Positions 1 to 6,401 of a stretch of 12,598 nt of DNA are shown here, piece after piece. Numbering within the stretch: position 1 is the first letter of the stretch; every line of letters begins with the position of its first letter. The notes under the pieces were generated by a model, which saw only the letters and a list, made by a program, of their open reading frames with translations, was not told where the DNA came from and made no database searches. Position numbers and translations under genes: made by a program. This DNA is from an uncultured Polyangiaceae bacterium (lineage in GTDB: Bacteria; Myxococcota_A; Polyangia; Polyangiales; Polyangiaceae), in assembly GCA_938004815.1 (NCBI GenBank), contig CALKVR010000973.1:1-12598 (forward strand), given 5' to 3'.

Positions 1-1
1 G

Positions 2-721
2 GAGCAGCTTCGCAACTCCCGCGAGCTGACGGCGGAGTTCGAGTACCAGCGATCTTTGCAGCGATCCATCGCCGAGCAGACGGGGCCCACGATGCCAGAG
101 AAGATCAGCGTGCTCTTTCTTGCCGCTAACCCGCTCGACACGCAGCCGCTCCGGTTAGACGCCGAGGTCAGATCCATCACCGAGAAGTTGCGGATGTCGG
201 AGCATCGCGACGCGGTCGAGTTGATCTCTCGATGGGCCGTTCGAACCACGGACGTCCTTCAGCACCTGAACGAGCACCGACCAGAGGTCATCCACTTCAG
301 TGGCCACGGGGGCAGTGATGGTTCGCTCTGCTTCGAGGGTTCGGACGGGCAGGCGAAGGATGTCGCGGTGGAGGCGATCGCAGCGACACTTGCGAGCGCC
401 GGAGACGACGTCGTGGTTGTGCTCTTCAACGCCTGTTTTTCGGCTGCACAGGCACAGGCGGCGGTTCGCCACATCCCCGTGGCCATCGGCATGTCCGACG
501 AACTCGACGACGAAGCGGCCAGCGTCTTCGCGAGCCACTTCTACTCCGCCATCGGCTTCGGCCACTCGATCAAGAAGGCGTTTGAGCAGGCGCAGGCCGC
601 GCTACGCCTCGATGGGCAGGACGATGCGGACATCGTGTGCCTGTTTCTCCGCGATGGCAGCGACGAGGAAAGGATCCTTGTTGGTCGCCCGTGTCGGGCC
701 CAGCCCCTCGGGGACCCCTGA
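2..721 (+). CDS. CHAT-domain (caspase-like) peptidase, 5' end outside window
   Basis: The reading frame is open from the first bases of the window, so the gene is probably cut at its 5' end. Internal candidate starts are TTG at 56 and ATG at 92, neither with a convincing ribosome binding site. From the ATG the protein is 209 residues and is essentially one CHAT domain. It opens with the typical KISVLFLAANPLDT strand, followed by RLDAEVRSI and SRWAVR. The presumed catalytic dyad is His72 in FSGHGG (codon 305-307) and Cys115 in FNACFS (codon 434-436). CHAT proteins are cysteine peptidases of the caspase/separase clan and often act as effectors when joined to sensor or effector-associated domains. 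The visible upstream 30 codons are charged and helix-like, so an N-terminal module may lie outside. There is no signal peptide or membrane segment. Its substrate cannot be told from sequence. It lies 83 bp before the XRE gene on the same strand and may be co-expressed with it. Confidence 0.85.
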   Translation, partial: EQLRNSRELTAEFEYQRSLQRSIAEQTGPTMPEKISVLFLAANPLDTQPLRLDAEVRSITEKLRMSEHRDAVELISRWAVRTTDVLQHLNEHRPEVIHFSGHGGSDGSLCFEGSDGQAKDVAVEAIAATLASAGDDVVVVLFNACFSAAQAQAAVRHIPVAIGMSDELDDEAASVFASHFYSAIGFGHSIKKAFEQAQAALRLDGQDDADIVCLFLRDGSDEERILVGRPCRAQPLGDP

Positions 722-804
722 CACGACGATCGCCCCGTACAGCTTGGAGGGCCCTGCAACGCATCTCTAACAACAGACCGTGTTATGTGTTATGCGTTGC
801 CGAG
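722..804 (+). promoter_or_regulatory. Intergenic gap with TAACA/TGTTA repeat cluster (possible operator)
   Basis: This is the only sizeable non-coding gap in the window. It holds TAACA at 768-772, then eight bases, then TGTTATG twice in direct tandem (781-787 and 788-794). The first TGTTA forms an inverted pair with TAACA, and the second repeats it at 7-bp spacing. The cluster is locally AT-rich and ends 10 bp before the ATG of the XRE gene, a usual place for an autoregulatory operator. No clear -35/-10 pair could be assigned. The operator role is inference. Confidence 0.3.
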
Positions 805-1620
805 ATGCAAAACAACGTAAGGGCGCTACGCGTGAAGGCGGGCTTGACGCAGACGCTTCTCGCTCAAGAGATCGGCACCAGTCAGCAGCAGATCCATCGG
901 ATCGAACAAGGCCAGGCCGCGAAGCTCGATTTGGCGCTTCGCATTTGCCACGCGTTCAAGACTCCCATGGAGAAGGTGTTCCCCAAGACTCGTACCACTC
1001 TCCGCAAGCTCGAGAAGTCCTCTCCGAGCGTCCTCGGCCCCATCTTCAGCGATCCCAACGTGCAGGAAGTACTCGGAAAGAACGGGATCGATGCGGACCC
1101 CGTTAACTGGTTCTTCAAGCTGCAGCTGTCCAACGGGATCACCCGCGTATACAGCGTGGCTGGGCCCGAGCGGCACCGACTCGCCCGAGCCTTACGCGCG
1201 AATACCACAGCGGCCGATGAGGTCAGCTTCCTCGTGTTTGAGACGGATTGTGAGACCGTGGCGCTCAACCGCCGCGCGCTTGCCTACGCCCATCTCCTTT
1301 TCGAACCGATGCCGACTGAAACAGGGGGGGAGCCCGGACGAGCGGTGACCGTCTACTTCGTGAACCACACTGAGCCGCTGGTGCTCGGAATGCTCGTGGA
1401 CGAACGTCCAGAACATCCTGACGATCCCGATCCTGAGGAGGCTCAGCTCGCCTGCCTCATCGGCCGCATGCAGGGCTACGTGGGAAAGGACGACCTCTTT
1501 GAATTGGAGGACGAAGATGGGGAGGTGGCCTTCATGCGCGCGGACAGCGTGGCTCTCATGGAGATCCCCAAGGAGCTTACCCACGGCCCAGCCGAAGATG
1601 ATGAGGAGGCGGATGCCTAG
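805..1620 (+). CDS. XRE-family HTH protein with unrecognised C-terminal domain
   Basis: The protein has 271 residues from ATG 805. I chose this start because the helix-turn-helix begins right after it. An in-frame GTG at 787 is possible but adds nothing recognisable, and no good Shine-Dalgarno precedes either. Residues 4-60 are a textbook Cro/C1-type HTH (VRALRVKAGLTQTLLAQEIG, then TSQQQIHRIEQGQ). Residues 100-255 form a domain I do not recognise. It has two similar stretches, ETDCETVALNR (146-156) and EDEDGEVAFMR (235-245), each followed by a hydrophobic strand, suggesting a duplicated small beta fold. The tail (262-270) is acidic. The likely role is a DNA-binding regulator or sensor. Candidates for control are its own gene and possibly the upstream CHAT gene, through the repeat cluster just before it. 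Toxin-antitoxin antitoxins also carry XRE domains, but this one is longer than usual. The HTH is certain; the function of the C-terminal half is unknown. Confidence 0.85.
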   Translation: MQNNVRALRVKAGLTQTLLAQEIGTSQQQIHRIEQGQAAKLDLALRICHAFKTPMEKVFPKTRTTLRKLEKSSPSVLGPIFSDPNVQEVLGKNGIDADPVNWFFKLQLSNGITRVYSVAGPERHRLARALRANTTAADEVSFLVFETDCETVALNRRALAYAHLLFEPMPTETGGEPGRAVTVYFVNHTEPLVLGMLVDERPEHPDDPDPEEAQLACLIGRMQGYVGKDDLFELEDEDGEVAFMRADSVALMEIPKELTHGPAEDDEEADA

Positions 1621-1627
1621 ATCGAGA

Positions 1628-2368
1628 TCAGGTTCGCGGCTCGATGCGACTATCGGTCGCGCCGCGGGCCGACCCACCAAAGACGGCGTCGACAATTCCG
1701 GCCAGCATCGTGATTGCAGTCTCCGCGTCTGGCACCTTGATCTCGCGGAAGTATCGACCCTCGAACAAGAAAAACTTCATCTTCAGCTCGGGAGCAAGCT
1801 TCGACCAGGTCATCATCGCCTGCCGATCGGCGTCAGAAGGCCCCATCTCGGTCTCGATCGCCCTAGCGATGAAACGGCGCAACGGGTTCTTGGTGTGGTT
1901 GTGCAGAGCCAACACGTTGGTCTTGAGGCCAGCGGCTACACGGCGCTGAAAGATCGGCAGCACAAGGTCTGCAGGCAGCCGAACGGCCGTCGCTGTTCCT
2001 CGGGTGGCGGCCAATGCCGCGTAGCGCTTCGAGCCCTCGGACCAGGCGATCACGGAGACCTCATGGTCCAGCTTCCGCCGAACGCGGTCGAAGGCACCCA
2101 AGATGACATCCTCAGGAACGGTACGGGTCAGCCGGACGGTCTTGCCGGCGCCGGCGGACTGAGTGATGGCCCGAATCACCATCCCCTCGTCCTCGGTCGC
2201 GGGCCCGCGTTCAAAGTAGAACTGCTCTTCGACCTCTTCAGCCGCCATGTTGTACATGACCGTACCGCCGAGCTTCACGAGCCCATGAAGGAAGTCCTGA
2301 TGCCGCATTGTGGCGTCGAATCTAATGCTCGAATGCGCAGGGTCAACGGGTTCGGCAGGGTTAGCCAA
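1628..2368 (-). CDS. Hypothetical protein with RadC/JAMM-like metalloprotease pattern, last gene of operon
   Basis: The protein has 246 residues from a TTG at 2368, which lies 8 bases inside the end of mcrC. ATG at 2308 (residue 21) is the alternative start, and neither has a strong ribosome binding site. I do not recognise the whole protein. Residues 128-212 resemble the core of RadC/JAB (JAMM) domains in order: a helix with FQRRVAAG, a strand NVLALHNH (His156, His158), then GPSDADR (Ser178, Asp181), then a helix and FFLFEGRYFREIKV, which resembles the final RadC strands. In RadC the HxH and SxxD elements are about 7 residues apart; here the gap is 19, with a basic helix-like insert (LRRFIARAIETE). 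The partner glutamate of the JAMM motif could not be placed with confidence. If the motif is real, the protein would be a zinc-dependent isopeptidase/protease-like or DNA-repair-like accessory. It is probably translated by coupling to mcrC. It ends 7 bp from the convergent XRE gene. Confidence 0.75.
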   Translation of the reverse strand: MANPAEPVDPAHSSIRFDATMRHQDFLHGLVKLGGTVMYNMAAEEVEEQFYFERGPATEDEGMVIRAITQSAGAGKTVRLTRTVPEDVILGAFDRVRRKLDHEVSVIAWSEGSKRYAALAATRGTATAVRLPADLVLPIFQRRVAAGLKTNVLALHNHTKNPLRRFIARAIETEMGPSDADRQAMMTWSKLAPELKMKFFLFEGRYFREIKVPDAETAITMLAGIVDAVFGGSARGATDSRIEPRT

Positions 2369-3635
2369 ACGCCAGTCGCTTAGCTTCCCGGCGGCGCTCC
2401 TCGAACTCCGCTTCGATCATGCCAGCCAGCCTAGGCAAAACGATCGGTCGCAGAGCGACCCCTCCCCTCGCGCTGCCCACGACAACGTCACGGACTTCGA
2501 CGCGCGCCTCGGTCGCGTGCTCGGACTCGGTTGGGTAGAGGATGACCGCGATGTCCTCGCCAGCGCCGCTCATGGCGTACACGGCGAGTTGGTAGAGCAT
2601 GTCGCGGGGGAGGCTCTTCTCCCAGAGGTCGCGGTATTTGGCGTCGAGGAGGATGGACTTGCGCTGCTTGCGGGTGACGGCGAAGTCGGGCCGGGGTGCA
2701 GGTGCGCGGCGGCCGTGGGGGTTGGCGTCAGGGGCGTAACGGAGCAGGCCGGTGAGGGCGCGTTCGTCAATGACGTGGCAGTCGGGCAAGTGTTCGCGAA
2801 GCCAGCGGCCGATGAGGGCCTGGAAGAAGCGGTTCATGTCGAATAGGAAGCCGGGCAGGCGCACGGTGGTGTCGTCGTCGAGGGTGATCGCTTGGCCGTC
2901 GAGAATGAGGGCGATGAGCTCAAGCGCGGGGGCGGCGGCGGCCTCTAGCCGCGTGAGCCCGCGTTGGACGGCTGCGAGCCGTGCCCGCGTGAGCGGCGCC
3001 GACTCAACTTCGAGGGCGAGGCGGTCCGCGAGCCGGCGAAGGGCGATGCGGAGCGTGCGGTCACCTGCGATCTCAGCTGCAAGCTCCAAACCCGCCTTCA
3101 TGACCTGAAGTAGCGGGTGGTTCGCCGACCGGGGGTGATGCCGGCAGGGCAGGGTTCTGCTCGGACCCGCTCGGCGGGCAAGCGCGCCGATCTCGATGCG
3201 GCCACGGGGATGGCTGAGCTCCTCGCTGCGCTCGACGTAGCGGCGCGGCAGCCCTCGCGCGAGGAGGTCCGTCACCTCCCCAAGCAACTGCGCTGCCAAA
3301 AGGTCCGGCAGCAGGGCACCGCTCGTCGAGAAGGAGGTACTGCCCTCACGAATCACGTCGCGGAGGCCGTACGCGTAGCGCACCAGCGCAAGAAGCGACT
3401 CCTTCGCCAGCTTGGGCTCGATCGTGACGACGAGCGAGCCGATCTGGACGCGGCCGACAAACGAGGTCGATGTGACACGAAGCCCCGCCGCGAGCTCCTC
3501 GATCGTGAAACGTCCAGCGCGCGCAAGCTCCTCTGCAACCCGCCGTGACTCAGCACCGTCGAGCCGCACGCCTGCGAGTGCGGTACCGCCATCCGGCCTG
3601 ACGGTTTCCCACTCTCGTAGGTGCAGCTCGATCAC
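2361..3635 (-). CDS. mcrC: McrC-family restriction endonuclease subunit
   Basis: This is the nuclease partner of a McrB-type motor. The frame is open further upstream, but the extra 78 residues are low-complexity arginine-rich sequence that overlaps the coding end of mcrB. GTG 3635 forms a GTGA overlap with the mcrB stop and has GGAGAG nine bases upstream, giving 424 residues. That is longer than E. coli McrC (348). The N-terminal part includes the typical GSLVVTIEPKL and ALVRYAYGL segments. The PD-(D/E)xK site is clear: PD at 316-317, then DAK at 331-333, with YQLAVYAM about 15 residues on. The Asp317-Asp331-Lys333 spacing closely matches the catalytic Asp244-Asp257-Lys259 of E. coli McrC. 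In DMNRFFQALI the position usually held by Glu (LFE) is Gln272. McrC is recruited by McrB rings and cuts DNA after NTP-driven translocation. No membrane segments are seen. Confidence 0.92.
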   Translation of the reverse strand: MIELHLREWETVRPDGGTALAGVRLDGAESRRVAEELARAGRFTIEELAAGLRVTSTSFVGRVQIGSLVVTIEPKLAKESLLALVRYAYGLRDVIREGSTSFSTSGALLPDLLAAQLLGEVTDLLARGLPRRYVERSEELSHPRGRIEIGALARRAGPSRTLPCRHHPRSANHPLLQVMKAGLELAAEIAGDRTLRIALRRLADRLALEVESAPLTRARLAAVQRGLTRLEAAAAPALELIALILDGQAITLDDDTTVRLPGFLFDMNRFFQALIGRWLREHLPDCHVIDERALTGLLRYAPDANPHGRRAPAPRPDFAVTRKQRKSILLDAKYRDLWEKSLPRDMLYQLAVYAMSGAGEDIAVILYPTESEHATEARVEVRDVVVGSARGGVALRPIVLPRLAGMIEAEFEERRREAKRLAFG

Positions 3636-6382
3636 GCGGAGGCGCTCTCCGACAACGGGGCGTCGTCGTCGTCTGCGTCCTCTGCACCGCCAGCGTCGGC
3701 ATCCGCCGCCGCCTTCGTCGTGACGAGGCTCGGGAACGCCTGCAGGATCGCATCCTGAAGCGCGTCGTACCGTTCGGGCTCGAACAGCTCGACGTCGATT
3801 CGCTTCTTGGCACGCTGAACGATGCGATTGCCCAGGATGCGCTCGAGCGCATCGAAGTCCTCGTAACAAACCTCCTCGAGGAGCGGGATCACGTCATCCC
3901 GCAAGACCTCAGCGAACCGCCCGATCTCACGGATAGGGGACGTGCCTTGCAAGAAGTACGCGTGCCCGACTCGCAGGTTGCGGGCGTCGCGCCCGGCGTG
4001 TTGGAGAATCTTGTCGTTCAGCGCGTCGAGCCACGCTTCGAGCGGGATCTTATCGATCCTGATCCCGCGAAACAGACTGGTGTCCGGCAACAGCTCGACG
4101 AACCCGAACCGTCGACGCAGCGCTGCGTCGAGTAAGGCGATCGAACGGTCCGCGGTGTTCATCGTTCCGATGACGAGTACGTTCTCCGGCACGGCGAACG
4201 CATCGCCGGAAAGGGGCAACGTGATGGGACGTCCGCGCTTGTCGCGCTCGATGACGGTGAGAAGCTCGCCAAAGATTCGCGGGACATCGCCACGGTTTAT
4301 CTCATCGATGATGACCACGTAGGGCCGGCGCGGATCCGCAGCAGCCCTTTTGCACAATCTCTTCATGACGCCGGGCCGGAGCTCGAACGTTCCGCCCTCA
4401 GCCGGACGGTACCCCTCCAGGAAGTCTTCGTATCCGTAGCCCGGGTGGAACGAGACGAGCTCCAACGCGCGCAAACGTTCGAGCTCGGCGCGCTCCTCTT
4501 CGGTGAGCCCCGAGAACTCGCGCTGGAACCAGGCCCTCGCGACGATCTCGCGCGCGGCGACGGTGGCCCAATGGGTCTTTCCGGTACCCGGCGGCCCGTA
4601 GAGGATGACCTGCCGCTTTCGCGCGAGCGCCGCGTCGACTCGGGCGACGGTCTTCTCAAGAGGCGGCGGCGGAGCTGGCGGCGCCGGTTTGCGTACCAAG
4701 AGGGGGGCAGGCTCCACCCCGACAGGCTTCTGCGGTTGGCTGTCGCCAGCCCGAGTGGTCGCGACGACGCTCTTGCCAAGCAGGCGGCCCTCGATCTCGA
4801 TCAAGTTCAGCGGATGACGCCGGAGCTGAACGAACGTGGTGAGCAGGCCTTCGCTCTCAGGCAACTTCCACGGCTCCCCAACCAATTCCCAAGTCACGCG
4901 CCTTCTGTGGGGGGCCCCATGTCCCTCCACGTACTCGTAGCCGCTTGTTATCCGCCCGACCCCCAGGACAGAAGCGCCGTCCATGGCGACGATGAGGTCG
5001 CGCTCCTGCGCCCCCCGCACGAAGGCGTAGACCTCGTTGGCCTTTCGCGAGAGCACGCTCGGGTCATTGGGGTAGTAGCGTTCGAGGCGAGCGCGGATCA
5101 GCTCCTTTCCGCCCTTGGTCGCCTCCACGTCCACGAGCGAGCCCGTCCCGTCCCAGCCGATCGCGGCAAAGCCGCTTGTACGCATCTCCTCCCAGATGCT
5201 GTGTTCGCCGATCTTCGTTCCGACCCGCCAGGTCGCGTACGGAGCACCGTTCACGTGGACGAGCACGCGCATCAGCTCGAGCAGCGTGATCCCGAGCTGC
5301 TTGGCGACCCCTACGAACACGCCCACGTCCTCGAACCGCCCCTTGTGCGCGAGCTTGAGCAGTCGCCGGAGATTGTGCTCCCGATACTCCTCCACATGGA
5401 ACGGGTCGATGAGGTTCGGGAACCACATCGCCAGCACCTTGTGACCCCAGGCCGTGTTCACCAGCGAGGGCGCTCGCGCTGCAATGTCACGCTGCAGCGT
5501 CGCGTAGCTCACTCGCTCTGGGCTTCCGGCGCTCGCCAGGAAGCGTGCTGCCGCGACGAGCTCGTCGCGCTGCGTGCGTGCCCGCGCGATCGCTTCCTCC
5601 GTCTCGAGGCGATGCTGGTGCAGCGGCGTACCCCCCATCCAGGCGCCGGTCTCCGCCGACTGGTAGATGCCGAACTTGAGCGCGCTGCCACCCGCGATGC
5701 TTCCGAACGTGGAGGTTGCAAGCTCCTCGTCCTCTTTGAACTCCAGCCAGTAGACCAGGCTGTCTTTGCTCTCGCCGCGACCGTGCAGCCGGGTGAGCAG
5801 CGTCGTTCCGTCGAGCCCCGCAAGGACGTCAGGCCCGAACCGTTCGCGGAAGCGGGCCAACATGGCCGCGACCTGCTCGCGCGTGGGGAACGCCCCCTCG
5901 CTGCCCAGCTTCTCGTACGCCTCGCGAAGGCGGCTCTCGAGCACGAGACCGACACGCGCCGCCGAGGCCTCTTCGAGCGACGCCTCGATCTCGGCGGGCG
6001 CGTCTTCCGGCTGCGGATCTTCGTCCTCGTCCTCACCGGCCGCTCGCTGCTCGCGGTACTTCCTCCCCACAGTGGCCAGGATTGCGTTCACGTCGACGGT
6101 TCCTGCCGCGCGTCCATGGTCGGTTACCGTCCACTGCCCTCGCTCCGGGTTCGTTACCAGACCGGCCTTCTTCAGCCACGTCCGTGCCCACGCAATCCGA
6201 TAGGCAACTTCGCTCCGATCGGGGTTGTCGGCCTCGTGCGGGATGCGCAGCGTCTCCTCCGGGATGGCCATCCGTGCGATCACGCGACGGTCCAACTCGT
6301 CGATCGGGAGCGGCGAGGGACTTTCCCGGAGAACTTCGAGCATGGGGTTCATCGTGGACTGGAATGCGGGGATGCCACTCAT
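3632..6382 (-). CDS. mcrB: McrB-like AAA+ NTPase with Mrr_N and EVE-type domains
   Basis: The 916-residue protein starts at ATG 6382, with GGAGAT five bases upstream. Residues 10-95 resemble the Mrr N-terminal winged helix (PIDELDRRV, WARTWLKKAGLV, GQWTVTDHGR). An acidic linker follows at 116-140. Residues 150-375 form a module without a name I know, containing YWLEFKEDEE and FGSIAGGSALKFGIY. Residues 392-505 look like an EVE/PUA-type reader (NEVYAFVRGAQERDLIVAM, then VLGVGRITSGYEY, then PHRRRVTWE). A proline-rich linker (556-575) leads to the motor: Walker A GPPGTGKT at 596-603, the McrB signature FHPGYGYEDFLEGYRP at 645-660, Walker B IIDEINRGD at 691-699, the NTAD element in GTMNTADRS (739-747), and RRRF at 756-759. 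NTAD is the element linked to GTP preference in E. coli McrB, so GTP use is likely. The C-terminal tail is acidic and low-complexity. The protein should bind DNA through its N-terminal readers and drive McrC. It is about twice the length of E. coli McrB (459 aa). Confidence 0.93.
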   Translation of the reverse strand: MSGIPAFQSTMNPMLEVLRESPSPLPIDELDRRVIARMAIPEETLRIPHEADNPDRSEVAYRIAWARTWLKKAGLVTNPERGQWTVTDHGRAAGTVDVNAILATVGRKYREQRAAGEDEDEDPQPEDAPAEIEASLEEASAARVGLVLESRLREAYEKLGSEGAFPTREQVAAMLARFRERFGPDVLAGLDGTTLLTRLHGRGESKDSLVYWLEFKEDEELATSTFGSIAGGSALKFGIYQSAETGAWMGGTPLHQHRLETEEAIARARTQRDELVAAARFLASAGSPERVSYATLQRDIAARAPSLVNTAWGHKVLAMWFPNLIDPFHVEEYREHNLRRLLKLAHKGRFEDVGVFVGVAKQLGITLLELMRVLVHVNGAPYATWRVGTKIGEHSIWEEMRTSGFAAIGWDGTGSLVDVEATKGGKELIRARLERYYPNDPSVLSRKANEVYAFVRGAQERDLIVAMDGASVLGVGRITSGYEYVEGHGAPHRRRVTWELVGEPWKLPESEGLLTTFVQLRRHPLNLIEIEGRLLGKSVVATTRAGDSQPQKPVGVEPAPLLVRKPAPPAPPPPLEKTVARVDAALARKRQVILYGPPGTGKTHWATVAAREIVARAWFQREFSGLTEEERAELERLRALELVSFHPGYGYEDFLEGYRPAEGGTFELRPGVMKRLCKRAAADPRRPYVVIIDEINRGDVPRIFGELLTVIERDKRGRPITLPLSGDAFAVPENVLVIGTMNTADRSIALLDAALRRRFGFVELLPDTSLFRGIRIDKIPLEAWLDALNDKILQHAGRDARNLRVGHAYFLQGTSPIREIGRFAEVLRDDVIPLLEEVCYEDFDALERILGNRIVQRAKKRIDVELFEPERYDALQDAILQAFPSLVTTKAAADADAGGAEDADDDDAPLSESASA
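3645..3650 (-). promoter_or_regulatory. Ribosome binding site of mcrC
   Basis: GGAGAG on the minus strand lies nine bases before GTG 3635, inside the mcrB coding end. It supports the short mcrC start over the longer open frame. Confidence 0.55.
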
Positions 6383-6387
6383 CGCTT

Positions 6388-6393
6388 ATCTCC
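6388..6393 (-). promoter_or_regulatory. Ribosome binding site of mcrB
   Basis: GGAGAT on the minus strand lies five bases before ATG 6382, within the 19-bp gap after the methylase stop. It fixes the mcrB start and shows that mcrB has its own initiation site, unlike the overlapping junctions on either side. Confidence 0.6.
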
Positions 6394-6401
6394 AACCATG
6401 C

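Noticed and set aside
637..804. Longer version of the XRE protein starting at 637 inside the CHAT gene
   Set aside because: The added residues are the other-frame reading of the CHAT gene and have no family likeness. The HTH begins right after ATG 805.
1324..1330. Run of seven G in the XRE gene as a phase-variation site
   Set aside because: Runs of six G also occur at 4702-4707 and 4909-4914 in this GC-rich DNA, the frame is intact, and seven is short for a slipping tract.
1640..1675. GC-rich palindromic bases near the operon end as a terminator
   Set aside because: They lie within coding sequence and have no following U-tract on either strand.
1499..2383. 294-residue plus-strand open frame opposite the JAMM-like gene
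   Set aside because: It overlaps the end of the XRE gene in another frame and has no domain. The minus-strand frame has the RadC-like pattern and operon overlap.
3636..3869. Extra 78 residues at the start of the McrC frame, reaching back to 3869
   Set aside because: The extension is arginine-rich, low-complexity sequence antisense in character to nothing known. It lies wholly within mcrB coding sequence, and a GTGA overlap with a ribosome binding site gives a natural start at 3635.
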